A stretch of DNA of 64,000 bases from Oscillospiraceae bacterium. GTDB lineage: Bacteria; Bacillota; Clostridia; Oscillospirales; Acutalibacteraceae. The notes beneath the pieces were generated by a model. The model did not search any database, was not told where the DNA came from, and worked only from the letters and a program-made list of their open reading frames with translations. A program made the translations under genes and the position numbers. Shown here piece by piece: positions 25,538-33,728 of the stretch. Within the stretch, counting starts at the first letter, position 1. Every line of letters begins with the position of its first letter. The stretch is taken from assembly GCA_031270605.1 (NCBI GenBank), contig JAISXG010000057.1:1-64000 (forward strand), read 5' to 3'.

Positions 25538-25630
25538 TTAAGCCAAGCTTCCAAAAAGGATTTCAAACAACCGTTTGAATGAATTCAGGAATGATTTCAG
25601 GCTTTCAATCAGGCTGGGAACATATTCCAT
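25538..25630 (-). CDS. Putative 30-residue amphipathic small protein
   Basis: Too short for usual ORF calls. GGAAAGGAG lies 9 nt before an ATG (start 25630; an in-frame ATG at 25639 abuts the site). The peptide opens MEYVPSLIES, then alternates Leu/Phe/Ile with Lys/Ser/Arg and ends LFEILFGSLA, so it can form an amphipathic helix with net charge near zero. It lies 95 nt downstream of recO on the same strand and directly before a terminator. Could be a membrane-active peptide, a small regulatory protein or a chance ORF; no homologue recognised. The ribosome binding site and position are the main support. Confidence 0.45.
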   Translation of the reverse strand: MEYVPSLIESLKSFLNSFKRLFEILFGSLA

Positions 25631-25725
25631 TGTGCGCATCTCCTTTCCTGTGGATTTGTGCAGAAATACCTGTTTGTTTTGTGCACATCAAGCGTTATGC
25701 ATTTTTTTGATAACTCCACGATCGC

Positions 25726-26472
25726 TCAAAAAGCAGCCGAGGATTTATAAAAATCAAGTGTGGCGAACGGGTGTGATATGCGTGAGCGCAAAAATTGCTC
25801 CGTCACATCCGCAAGCTGTGCATAACAGCCGTCAGGCAGTGAAAACTGATAAAGCTCCTTCATTTCAGTAAAAGCGATGTGCCGCATCGCGTTCACGAGC
25901 GCAAGGGGGAGCGCAACAGCCCCGCCCTTCGGGGGGCAGTTCCCGCACAGCAGCCTGCCCTCGTTGATCTGGAAATACATCGTCGGGCTTTCATATGCGC
26001 CGCAATTGTCACAGGCGACAAGGTTCGGCATGTAGCCCGCGGCCGTCATCAGCCGCAACTCCATAATCGCCTTGAGCATCAGGGGCGGACGGCGGTCTTT
26101 CTCAAGCATGAAAAGCGAGTTGAGGATCAGCCGCAGCTGTTCCTCCGCGCTGTCGCCCTCGGGTGAAAACAGCGTGGCAAGCTCGCAAAAATAGTGCGCG
26201 AGCGAGAGCTTTTCGATGTTGTCGCGCAGGCCGAAAAAAATTTCAACCACCTCAGCCTCGTTGACGCTGTAAACGTCCTTGGGGCTGCGAAAAACGCTGA
26301 GGTTTGCATAGCACAAAAGCCCCGTGCCCGCGTGCAGGCGGTGACGCGGGCGTTTCGCCCCTTTTGCGAAGGCGCGAATAATGCCCCGATCGCGTGTAAG
26401 AATCGTCACGATCCTGTCCGCCTCGCCGGTTTGCTGCACTTTTAAAATGATTCCGTCTGTGTTAAATTGCAT
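25726..26472 (-). CDS. recO: DNA repair protein RecO
   Basis: Recombination mediator that helps load RecA with RecR; 248 residues. OB-fold N-terminus (TDGIILKVQQTGEADRIVTILTRDRGIIRAFAKGAKR), helical middle, and a C-terminal zinc-binding segment CDNCGAYESPTMYFQINEG...CGNC. It is 32 nt downstream of era, the standard Firmicute order era-recO, and is presumably co-transcribed with it. Confidence 0.95.
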   Translation of the reverse strand: MQFNTDGIILKVQQTGEADRIVTILTRDRGIIRAFAKGAKRPRHRLHAGTGLLCYANLSVFRSPKDVYSVNEAEVVEIFFGLRDNIEKLSLAHYFCELATLFSPEGDSAEEQLRLILNSLFMLEKDRRPPLMLKAIMELRLMTAAGYMPNLVACDNCGAYESPTMYFQINEGRLLCGNCPPKGGAVALPLALVNAMRHIAFTEMKELYQFSLPDGCYAQLADVTEQFLRSRISHPFATLDFYKSSAAF

Positions 26473-26504
26473 AGCTTCAACCCTAAAAACAGGAACTTGT
26501 TATG

Positions 26505-27404
26505 TTATGAATCCAGGCCAAAGTTGTGGATCAGGCCCTCGCGGTTGCGCCAGTCCTCTTTCACCTTCACCCAGCATTGCAGGTTGACGCGGCAACCGAA
26601 AAACCGCTCCATGTCAAGCCTCGCCCTGGTTGAGATCTCTTTGAGCATGGCGCCCTTTTTTCCGATGATAATGCCCTTGTGGCTCTCCCGCTCGCAATAG
26701 ACCGTCACTTCAATGTCAAGAATACCGTTGTTCTCACGCTCTTTGAATTTTTCAACCGCCACAGCCGTGCCGTGGGGAATTTCTTTGTCAAGAAGCCGCA
26801 AAAGCTTTTCGCGCACCATCTCCGCCGCGAGCACACGCTCGGGCTGGTCTGTCAGCGTGTCGTCAGGGAAGAGGTGGTCGCCCGTTTCGGCCGCGGCCAC
26901 AAGCTCGCCGTGCAGCGCCTGCATGCCGCTTTGGTTGTGCGCGGAGAGGGGGATAATTGCCTTGAAATCATAGAGTGATGCGAACAGCGCGATGCGTTCC
27001 ATCAAATCTTCTTTGTTTTTTATGGTGTCAATCTTGTTGATTGCCAAAACAGCGGGGATTTTTTCTTGTTTCAGGCGGTCGATGAGCTCCTGCTCCTCCT
27101 GCCGCAGCTCGCCGCGCGGCTCCGTCACAAGCAGGCAAAGGTCGACGCCCGTGATGCTTTCGGTCACGGCCTTAACCATCTTTTCGCCCAAAACGGTTTT
27201 GGGGCGGTGAAAGCCGGGAGTGTCCGTGAACACCAGCTGCACGTTGCCTTCTGTCAGCACGCCCATGATCCTGGTGCGCGTGGTTTGCGGTTTTGGGGAA
27301 ACGATCGCGATTTTCTGCCCCAGCAAACGGTTCATAATAGAGGATTTGCCCACGTTCGGGCAGCCCACGATCGCGATAAATGCGGTTTTTTGCGTGTTGC
27401 TCAT
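26505..27404 (-). CDS. era: GTPase Era
   Basis: Ribosome-assembly GTPase binding the 3' end of 16S rRNA; 299 residues. G1 GCPNVGKSS, G3 DTPGFHRPK, G4 NKID and the C-terminal KH domain (GIIIGKKGAMLKEISTRARLDMERFFGCRVNLQCWVKV) are intact. ATG 27404. A terminator-like hairpin separates it from ybeY upstream, so it may have an additional promoter; dgkA and cdd, commonly found between ybeY and era, are missing. Confidence 0.97.
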   Translation of the reverse strand: MSNTQKTAFIAIVGCPNVGKSSIMNRLLGQKIAIVSPKPQTTRTRIMGVLTEGNVQLVFTDTPGFHRPKTVLGEKMVKAVTESITGVDLCLLVTEPRGELRQEEQELIDRLKQEKIPAVLAINKIDTIKNKEDLMERIALFASLYDFKAIIPLSAHNQSGMQALHGELVAAAETGDHLFPDDTLTDQPERVLAAEMVREKLLRLLDKEIPHGTAVAVEKFKERENNGILDIEVTVYCERESHKGIIIGKKGAMLKEISTRARLDMERFFGCRVNLQCWVKVKEDWRNREGLIHNFGLDS

Positions 27405-27450
27405 GAAAAAATATCAAACCTTTCCTGTTTTGCGCCGAATCGGCTATATT

Positions 27451-27491
27451 AAAAAAACCGCCTGTTGCAGTATGTTTCGCGTCAGAGGCGG
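27451..27491 (-). terminator. Terminator-like hairpin between ybeY and era
   Basis: On the minus strand CCGCCT pairs with AGGCGG around 22 nt and is followed by TTTTTTT. A 6-bp stem is modest, so read-through into era is likely. Confidence 0.55.
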
Positions 27492-27556
27492 CCGGATCAG
27501 GCTATGCTTGCGGCTCTTTGCCGCTACCGCCCATTATGTATGTTTGCGCGCCTGAC

Positions 27557-28066
27557 TCATTCTTCATCCATATAATAGCTGCCGTTGCGCTTGAGACCGA
27601 GCTGGGTGAGCACAGTTTCTTCTTTTTCACGCATTTTCACGGCCTCAATGCCGCCCTGCTCGTGGTCATAGCCAAGCAGATGCAGCATGGAATGGGCGGA
27701 AAGAAACGCGATCTCGCGCCGCAGCCCGTGGCCGAACTCCTCACCCTGGCGCACCGCCTGCGGAACAGAAATGACAATGTCGCCAAGCACCCTCGCCCCC
27801 GTGGCGGGGTTTATGCCAAAGGTGCCGTCCTCCTCCCGCATGGGGAAGGAGAGCACGTCCGTGGGTTTGTCGATATTTCTGTATTCTTTGTTTAACCGCC
27901 GGATCTCTTCTTCGTCCACAAAACGGACGCTGATCTCCGCAGGGTCATGAAAGCCCTCAAGATCCAAAACGGCATGGCAGCACCGCCGGATCAGCATGCG
28001 TATCCCCGTGGGGATTTTAATATCTTTCTGGTCGTCTGTAATAATCACTTTAATCTTTTCTGGCAT
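27557..28066 (-). CDS. ybeY: Endoribonuclease YbeY (rRNA maturation factor)
   Basis: Metal-dependent RNase needed for 16S rRNA 3' processing and ribosome quality control; 169 residues. The zinc motif appears as HSMLHLLGYDHEQG (three His), preceded by TDVLSFPM and LGDIVIS. Start ATG 28066 lies inside the end of phoH (17-nt overlap), implying translational coupling. Confidence 0.96.
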   Translation of the reverse strand: MPEKIKVIITDDQKDIKIPTGIRMLIRRCCHAVLDLEGFHDPAEISVRFVDEEEIRRLNKEYRNIDKPTDVLSFPMREEDGTFGINPATGARVLGDIVISVPQAVRQGEEFGHGLRREIAFLSAHSMLHLLGYDHEQGGIEAVKMREKEETVLTQLGLKRNGSYYMDEE

Positions 28067-29021
28067 TCGCTTTCTCCTCGCTTTTTTCGTAAGCTTTTAC
28101 AATGTCCTGAACGAGCCGGTGCCGCACAACGTCCTTTTCGCTCAGATACACCGTTTCGATATCGTCGATATTTTTGAGGATTTTCGCAGCCCTGATCAGG
28201 CCGGATTTTTTGCCCTCGGGCAGGTCGATTTGCGTTATGTCACCCGTGATGACCATTTTGGAGTTGAACCCCAAACGGGTCAAAAACATTTTCATTTGCT
28301 CCTGCGTTGTGTTCTGCGCCTCGTCAAGGATGATGAAGCTGTCGTCCAGCGTGCGCCCGCGCATATAGGCGAGGGGCGCCACCTCAATGTTGCCGCGTTC
28401 CTGGTATTTTTGAAAATTCTCCGCGCCGAGCATGTCAAACAGCCCGTCGTATAAAGGGCGGAGGTAAGGGTCGACCTTTTGCTGCAAATCGCCCGGCAAA
28501 AAGCCGAGCTTTTCGCCCGCTTCGACAGCGGGACGCGTTAAAATGATGCGGTTGACCTCTTTCGCGCGAAAGGCGTTGACCGCCATCGCCACGGCAAGAT
28601 AGGTCTTGCCCGTGCCCGCCGGGCCGATGCCCAGCACAATGGTGTTGTTGCGGATTGCCTCCACATAGGTTTTTTGCCCCAGCGTTTTCGGCTTGAGCGG
28701 TTTGCCCTTTGCGGTGATGCAGATCACGTCGCCCTGCATGGCGGCCAGCTTGTCTTCATGGCCTTCGTTGACCAGTGAGATCACATAGCGGACGTTCTGC
28801 TCGCTGAGCACCTCGCCCTTGTTGATCAGCGCCAGCAGCCCGCCGATTGCCCGGATTGCCGTCGCGACGTTTTCGGGCTCGCCCGAGATTTTTATATCTG
28901 ACCCGCGGTTGATAACATCCACGCCGTACTGTTTTTCAACGAGCTTCATATTTTCGTCAAAGCTGCCGAAGAGGTTGACGGCGTGTTCCATGCGGTCAAC
29001 GTTAATTGTCTGTTCAAACAT
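28050..29021 (-). CDS. phoH: PhoH-like ATPase (PhoH family)
   Basis: Cytoplasmic P-loop ATPase linked to RNA metabolism and regularly paired with ybeY. An N-terminal KH-like region is followed by GPAGTGKTYLAVAMAVNAF (Walker A), the DDSFIILDEAQNTTQEQMKMFLTRLGFNSKMVITGD block and the TEIDLP-like TQIDLPEGKKSGL segment; about 323 residues. Start taken as ATG 29021; a TTG directly before it (29024) has slightly better spacing to AAGGAAG. First gene of the leftward phoH-ybeY-era-recO cluster, behind a good promoter at 29101-29129. Confidence 0.95.
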   Translation of the reverse strand: MFEQTINVDRMEHAVNLFGSFDENMKLVEKQYGVDVINRGSDIKISGEPENVATAIRAIGGLLALINKGEVLSEQNVRYVISLVNEGHEDKLAAMQGDVICITAKGKPLKPKTLGQKTYVEAIRNNTIVLGIGPAGTGKTYLAVAMAVNAFRAKEVNRIILTRPAVEAGEKLGFLPGDLQQKVDPYLRPLYDGLFDMLGAENFQKYQERGNIEVAPLAYMRGRTLDDSFIILDEAQNTTQEQMKMFLTRLGFNSKMVITGDITQIDLPEGKKSGLIRAAKILKNIDDIETVYLSEKDVVRHRLVQDIVKAYEKSEEKANARKD

Positions 29022-29100
29022 CAAATTATTTTACTTCCTTTTGCCTCAGAATTCAATCATTTTTTTAACAATTCACAATAAACGAAGAAACTTCTGTTTA

Positions 29101-29129
29101 ATCTTAACATATTTTGCGAAAAAAATCAA
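29101..29129 (-). promoter_or_regulatory. Candidate promoter for phoH-ybeY-era-recO
   Basis: On the minus strand TTGATT (29129-29124), 17-nt spacer, TAAGAT (29106-29101), about 80 nt upstream of phoH. Confidence 0.6.
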
Positions 29130-29289
29130 TCAATTTTTTATGAATAACATAGTTTTCTTGCCCGTCTGATTTGATACTGTTGAAAAAACAGTCGTTTTTT
29201 TATTTTGTTGCTTTGGGGCGGGTTTATGCGCTTTGACAAAAGAAAAACCGAATTCATTCTTTTGTAATAATTATTTTCAATAACCCCAC

Positions 29290-29318
29290 TTGTATAATTT
29301 TCAAAAATAACGTATTAT
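29290..29318 (+). promoter_or_regulatory. Candidate promoter for the AI-2E-type permease gene
   Basis: TTGTAT (29290-29295), 17-nt spacer, TATTAT (29313-29318), 56 nt before the TTG start. The rest of the 29025-29373 gap is AT-rich and shows no further structure. Confidence 0.55.
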
Positions 29319-29373
29319 AGGGGGTAGGAATTGTAATAATATGGTTATGAATAGAGAACAAGGAGGTTGGAAA

Positions 29374-30573
29374 TTGATTCCCAGGGTTGAAAGGCGAAGG
29401 GCCTTTATCATCAACATTGTGTTTTTATTGTTTATATTGGGCGCATTTTATTTCTTTATGGAATATGCGTTTGGTTTGGTGATGCCGTTTTTGATTGCGT
29501 TCTGCGTCGCGCTCGTGCTGCAAAAGCCGATTGACTTCGTAATGCGCCGCACAAAATGGAGTCGCTCGCTGGTAAGTGCGATCAGCGTTTTGGTGCTGCT
29601 GGTTGTTTTTGGATTTGTGCTTTCGATGCTGGTCATTAAAGTGATCAATGAGCTCAAAGGGTTTTTCAGCTTTATTTCACTTGAGGTCGCAAAGCTGCCC
29701 GAAACCTTTGAGGGCCTGAAAGCATGGCTGCTGGGCGTTGTTCACATTTTGCCGGACTCTGTGGAGCCGGACGTGCGCGAATATATCACGTTGATGTCCG
29801 TTGACAATCTGGTGAAGGATCTCGGTGAAAATTTTGATGTTTCATGGCTTATGTCGCCCCTCGGCGGCGTTTGGAGCACGGCAAAACAGATTCCCAACGT
29901 GCTGATATCTTTGTTTATTACAATCATTTCGGCCTTTTTTATCACATTGGATTTCCATATCATCCGCGATTTTTTCTACCGCCAGTTTTCATATGAACGG
30001 GCCGAAAAGCTCAGAAAAACCAAGCGGGTCATTTTTTCTTCAGTGGGCAAGATGCTCAAGGCCTATTGCATTATTATGGTCATCACGGGCACGGAGGTCT
30101 TTCTGGGGCTTTCGCTCTTGCGGCTGCTCGGGTTTTATGAAGGCAATTACGCAATTTCAATTGCCATTATTACCGCGCTCGTCGATATTCTGCCCGTGCT
30201 CGGCAGCGGCACGGTGCTGATTCCCTGGGGTCTGTTTTCGCTCTTTGTGTTAAAGCAGACCGGCCTTGGTATCGGCCTTATTGTGCTGTATACGGTGATT
30301 CTTGTGATCCGGAATGTCCTTGAGCCAAAGCTCGTGGCCAATCAGGTGGGGCTGCCCGCGATCGTGACGATCATGGGCATGTATCTCGGCACAAAAATCT
30401 TCGGCCCGATCGGCCTGTTTCTCGTGCCTTTCCTCATTATTATGCTCAAGCTGCTGAACGACGAAGGCATTCTTCACCTGTTTAAAACAAAAGAGGATGA
30501 TGACGAAAGCGCGCAGGAAGGGGTTATCTTTTCAACAAAAAAAAGCGAGGCTTCGCCCTCCAAAAAAGAATAG
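29374..30573 (+). CDS. AI-2E family transporter (PF01594, YtvI/TqsA-like permease)
   Basis: Polytopic membrane protein of about 399 residues with eight or so hydrophobic segments, including paired helices at the start (AFIINIVFLLFILGAFYFFMEY split around a short turn) and the family-typical TALVDILPVLGSGTVLIPWG and LGTKIFGPIGLFLVPF motifs near the C-terminus. Members export small molecules or drive Na+/H+ exchange; the AI-2 link holds for only some. Start TTG 29374 has a perfect AAGGAGG 7 nt upstream; the ATG at 29341 does not. The C-terminal ~30 residues are charged and cytoplasmic. Confidence 0.88.
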   Translation: MIPRVERRRAFIINIVFLLFILGAFYFFMEYAFGLVMPFLIAFCVALVLQKPIDFVMRRTKWSRSLVSAISVLVLLVVFGFVLSMLVIKVINELKGFFSFISLEVAKLPETFEGLKAWLLGVVHILPDSVEPDVREYITLMSVDNLVKDLGENFDVSWLMSPLGGVWSTAKQIPNVLISLFITIISAFFITLDFHIIRDFFYRQFSYERAEKLRKTKRVIFSSVGKMLKAYCIIMVITGTEVFLGLSLLRLLGFYEGNYAISIAIITALVDILPVLGSGTVLIPWGLFSLFVLKQTGLGIGLIVLYTVILVIRNVLEPKLVANQVGLPAIVTIMGMYLGTKIFGPIGLFLVPFLIIMLKLLNDEGILHLFKTKEDDDESAQEGVIFSTKKSEASPSKKE

Positions 30574-30620
30574 CGGGGGGCTTGCGCCTTTTTTAACTTT
30601 ATCAATAGAGGAGTGTTTGC

Positions 30621-31400
30621 ATGGCAAACGGGGAAGCGGCGCTTTCCGATCTGAGCCTTGCGGTTTTGATCGATTCAGACAATGTGCCATATGCCTATGT
30701 GAAGGAGATGCTTGAGGAGCTTGCCCGTTACGGCACGCCCACCATCAAGCGCATTTATGGGGACTGGACGCAGCCCACCGTTTCGGGGTGGAAAAACGTG
30801 CTGCTTGAGAATGCGATCACGCCGATTCAGCAATACAGCTACACCTACGGCAAAAACTCCACGGACTCGGCCATGATCATCGACGCGATGGATATTCTCT
30901 ATGCGAATAAGGTGGACGGGTTCTGCATTGTGTCGAGCGACAGTGATTTCACCCGGTTGTGCACCCGCCTGCGTGAAGCGGGCAAAAAGGTGTTCGGCAT
31001 GGGCGAGAAAAAAACGCCCCAGCCCTTTATCGCCGCCTGTGATAAGTTTATCTTCATTGAAATTTTAAAACCCGAGACCGAGCCGCCGAAAAAAGCGGCC
31101 GGAAAGGCCGCGCCGGCGTCAAAAAATCGGCAGACGCAAAAAAAGAGGGCGCTGCCCAAGGATGTTCTGGATTTGCTGGCGCGCTCTGTGGAATCGGTTG
31201 CGGACGACGACGGCTGGGCTTTTCTCGGGGACGTGGGCAACATGATTTCTAAAAAACAGCCGTCCTTTGACGCGCGCAACTACGGCTTCATGAAGCTTTC
31301 ACAGCTTTTTAACGCAGCGGGCCAGTTTGAAATCGACAGGCGCGACACTCCAAACCGCACGGTAAAGCATATTTATATTAAACTCAAGGCAGAGGCATGA
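30621..31400 (+). CDS. NYN domain protein with C-terminal LOTUS/OST-HTH domain (LabA/DUF88 type)
   Basis: Predicted RNA-targeting nuclease. Residues ~10-145 form a PIN-like NYN domain with conserved acidic residues in LIDSDNVPY, STDSAMIIDAMDIL and VSSDSDFTRL, the arrangement of a metal-dependent RNase site. A Lys/Ala-rich linker follows, then ~75 residues (LPKDVLDLLARSVESVADDDGW...YGFMKLSQLFNAAGQFEI) that match an OST-HTH/LOTUS fold, thought to bind RNA (including G-quadruplex RNA in eukaryotes). It begins 48 nt after the permease gene and may share its transcript. RNA substrate unknown. Confidence 0.85.
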   Translation: MANGEAALSDLSLAVLIDSDNVPYAYVKEMLEELARYGTPTIKRIYGDWTQPTVSGWKNVLLENAITPIQQYSYTYGKNSTDSAMIIDAMDILYANKVDGFCIVSSDSDFTRLCTRLREAGKKVFGMGEKKTPQPFIAACDKFIFIEILKPETEPPKKAAGKAAPASKNRQTQKKRALPKDVLDLLARSVESVADDDGWAFLGDVGNMISKKQPSFDARNYGFMKLSQLFNAAGQFEIDRRDTPNRTVKHIYIKLKAEA

Positions 31401-31425
31401 CGCTTCTGCTTGTTGACGTAATTAG

Positions 31426-31496
31426 AGCGTGTTCACACTAGAGCGAGTTTGCAAACACACTCTAATCTGAATAGTTTGTTTCAGTGTGAACACGCT
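31426..31496. repeat. 71-bp inverted repeat (AGCGTGTTCACACT arms)
   Basis: Perfect 14-bp arms at 31426-31439 and 31483-31496 with an inner GTTTGCAAAC palindrome. The TTAGAGCGTGTT end recurs at 39.17 kb and, inverted, at 40.35 kb. It lies between the NYN gene stop and the Gfo/Idh gene; it could also act as a terminator although no clear U-run follows. Confidence 0.6.
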
Positions 31497-31519
31497 TTGT
31501 AAAGAGGGGATGTTTTAAG

Positions 31520-32509
31520 ATGAAAACGATCAGATGGGGCATTATCGGCACGGGGGGCATCGCCCACCGTTTTGCCGAGGCCTGCAACAACACACCGAAC
31601 GTCACGCTTGCCGCGGTCGCTTCCAGAAGCATGGAAACGGCAAACGCGTTCGCGGACGAATTCCAAATCGGGCACCGTTTCGGCTCTTATGCCTCCATGG
31701 CGGAGTCTGACGCGGTGGACGCGATTTATATCGGCGTGCCGCACGGCCTGCATGCCGAATGCGCCCTGCTTTGCATGCAAAACGGCAAGGGCGTGCTTTG
31801 CGAAAAGCCCATTACACTCAACACTCGCGAGCTTGAAGGCCTGGTCGCCGCTTCGCGGAAATACAATGTGTTTTTAATGGAGGCCATGTGGGCGAGGGTC
31901 GTGCCGGGCACAAAGCGGCTGATCGACTACATCAGCGGCGGCGCGCTGGGCGAGGTTCTCGGCGTGCAGGGCAGCTTTTGCTACACGATGGACGAGGACG
32001 AAATGGGGCACCATGTGTTCAAGCCCGCTTACGGCGGCGGCTCGCTGCTTGACGTGGGCTGTTATGCGCTGAGTTTTGCCTCGTGGTACATGAAAGGCGA
32101 GCCTGCCGGGATTTCGGCCATGGCGAACGTCGGCGAACAGCAGGTGGATTTGCATACCTGTGTGCTGATGAAATACGGCAATGGCGCGATTGCGGACCTC
32201 TCTTCCGCCATCATGCTGCGCAAGCCGAACGAGGGCTATATTTTCGGCGAAAAGGGCTATATCTATTGCCGCCGTTTCTATGCCCCGCAGGAATATGAAA
32301 TTTATCTTCACGGGCAGGAGAAGCAGACGGTGACCTGCCCCTTTTACGGCAACGGGTTTGAAGAGCAGATCATGGAGGCCTCTGACTGTATTCGCGCCGG
32401 GTTGACGCAAAGCCCCCTGATCCCCCACGCGCAGAGTCTGCTGATTATGAAGCAGATGGATGAGATCCGCCGCAAAATCGGCGTGGTGTATCCTGCCGAT
32501 GCCCGATAA
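31520..32509 (+). CDS. Gfo/Idh/MocA family NAD(P)-dependent oxidoreductase
   Basis: 329-residue dehydrogenase. Rossmann motif WGIIGTGGIAHRFAEA at the N-terminus, then VASRSMETANAFADEF and the family EKP signature (LCEKPITLN) containing the catalytic-region lysine, and a C-terminal GFO_IDH_MocA fold with GGGSLLDVGCYALSF. Similar enzymes act on sugars, inositols or trans-dihydrodiols; the GGSLLDVGCY form resembles the xylose/dihydrodiol dehydrogenase branch. RBS AGAGGGGATG. Two SDR genes follow on the same strand, suggesting a short redox pathway. Confidence 0.88.
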   Translation: MKTIRWGIIGTGGIAHRFAEACNNTPNVTLAAVASRSMETANAFADEFQIGHRFGSYASMAESDAVDAIYIGVPHGLHAECALLCMQNGKGVLCEKPITLNTRELEGLVAASRKYNVFLMEAMWARVVPGTKRLIDYISGGALGEVLGVQGSFCYTMDEDEMGHHVFKPAYGGGSLLDVGCYALSFASWYMKGEPAGISAMANVGEQQVDLHTCVLMKYGNGAIADLSSAIMLRKPNEGYIFGEKGYIYCRRFYAPQEYEIYLHGQEKQTVTCPFYGNGFEEQIMEASDCIRAGLTQSPLIPHAQSLLIMKQMDEIRRKIGVVYPADAR

Positions 32510-32562
32510 ATTCGTTTTGTCTTTTGGTTTTTTATACATACAGAAGAAAGGGTGTTATAACC

Positions 32563-33573
32563 GTGAAAGTGTTTATGATCGGCGGAACCGGCCTGCTTGG
32601 CTGCGCCGCCGCGCGGATGTTCATTGACGGGGGGCATGAGGTGGTTTCCATAACACTCCCGCCGTTGCCGGAGGGGGCGCCGATTCCAAAAGAAATGGAT
32701 CTGGTGTTCGGCAACATCAACGACATGAGTGACGCAGAAATCAGCAACTGCATGAGCGGCTGCGATTGCTTTGTGTTTGCCGCGGGCATTGACGAGCGCG
32801 TGGAATTCCCCGCGCCGGTTTACGAGGCCTACAAAAAATACAACATTGACCCTGTGCGCAGGCTGCTCACGCTCGCAAAGGCGGCGGGCATCAAAAGCAG
32901 CGTGATCCTCGGCTCTTATTTCTGCTATTTTGCCAAAGAATTCCCTGCCATGCGGCTCACAAAAAAACACCCGTACATCCGCAGCCGCATTGAGCAGGAA
33001 AAGGTCGCCCTGGGCTTTGCGGACGCAGCAATGGATGTGGCTGTTTTGGAGCTGCCCTATATATTCGGCGTGCAGCCGGGCAGGAAGCCCGTGTGGGTCA
33101 TTTTGATCGAGCAGCTTTCGAGAATGGGCAAGGTTACGATGTATCCCCGCGGCGGTACGACGATGGTCACCGTGCGCCAGGTTGCCGAGGCCATTGTCGG
33201 CGCCGCGCTCAAAAACAAGGGCGGCAGGGCTTACCCGATCGGCTATTACAATTACACATGGGATGAATTTCTTGAAATTGTGCACGAGGCCATGGGCGTG
33301 CCGGGCAGAAAGATCATTCACATTTCAAAGTGGATGTTCGCCGCTTATGGCGTCAAGCTGCGCAAAGAATTTCAAAAGAAAAACATTGAGTCGGGTATTG
33401 ACCCTGTGGGGCTTGCCGACATCATGTGCATGGAGACCTTCATTGATAAAAAATGGTGCGTGGAGCTCGGCGTGACAGAGGACGATATCAAATCCGCGAT
33501 TTTTGATTCGGTGAAGCTTTCTGTTGACGCTTTTCAGGGCACAAGCCAGCTTTTGGATATGAAAAGCGAATAA
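32563..33573 (+). CDS. NAD-dependent epimerase/dehydratase (extended SDR)
   Basis: About 336 residues from GTG 32563 (GAAAGGG upstream). N-terminal VFMIGGTGLLGCAAARMF is the TGxxGxxG dinucleotide-binding glycine motif of extended SDRs. The usual YxxxK catalytic pair is not clear: the region around residues 110-150 reads SYFCYFAKEFPA...HPYIRSRIEQEK, so the enzyme may be atypical. C-terminal part: GYYNYTWDEFLEIVHEAMGV, typical of the epimerase family. 53 nt after the Gfo/Idh gene, probably one operon. Substrate unknown. Confidence 0.8.
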   Translation: MKVFMIGGTGLLGCAAARMFIDGGHEVVSITLPPLPEGAPIPKEMDLVFGNINDMSDAEISNCMSGCDCFVFAAGIDERVEFPAPVYEAYKKYNIDPVRRLLTLAKAAGIKSSVILGSYFCYFAKEFPAMRLTKKHPYIRSRIEQEKVALGFADAAMDVAVLELPYIFGVQPGRKPVWVILIEQLSRMGKVTMYPRGGTTMVTVRQVAEAIVGAALKNKGGRAYPIGYYNYTWDEFLEIVHEAMGVPGRKIIHISKWMFAAYGVKLRKEFQKKNIESGIDPVGLADIMCMETFIDKKWCVELGVTEDDIKSAIFDSVKLSVDAFQGTSQLLDMKSE

Positions 33574-33608
33574 GCGAGAAGAGAAAAATGAAAAGGCACT
33601 GAACAAAG

Positions 33609-33625
33609 GCGGGGCGCTGCCCCGC
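33609..33625 (+). terminator. GC-rich hairpin between the two SDR genes
   Basis: GCGGGGC/GCCCCGC with a 3-nt loop, followed by a second small hairpin containing a T-run (33635-33639). Could attenuate transcription into the next gene. Confidence 0.35.
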
Positions 33626-33728
33626 TTCGGCGTCGTTTTTGATGCCGCTCCATGAATTGCAGGCCCGCTTGCGGCGAGCATGAAAAATGCACGGGCTTGT
33701 TTATAAATTACTTGAGAGGATAAGGCAA

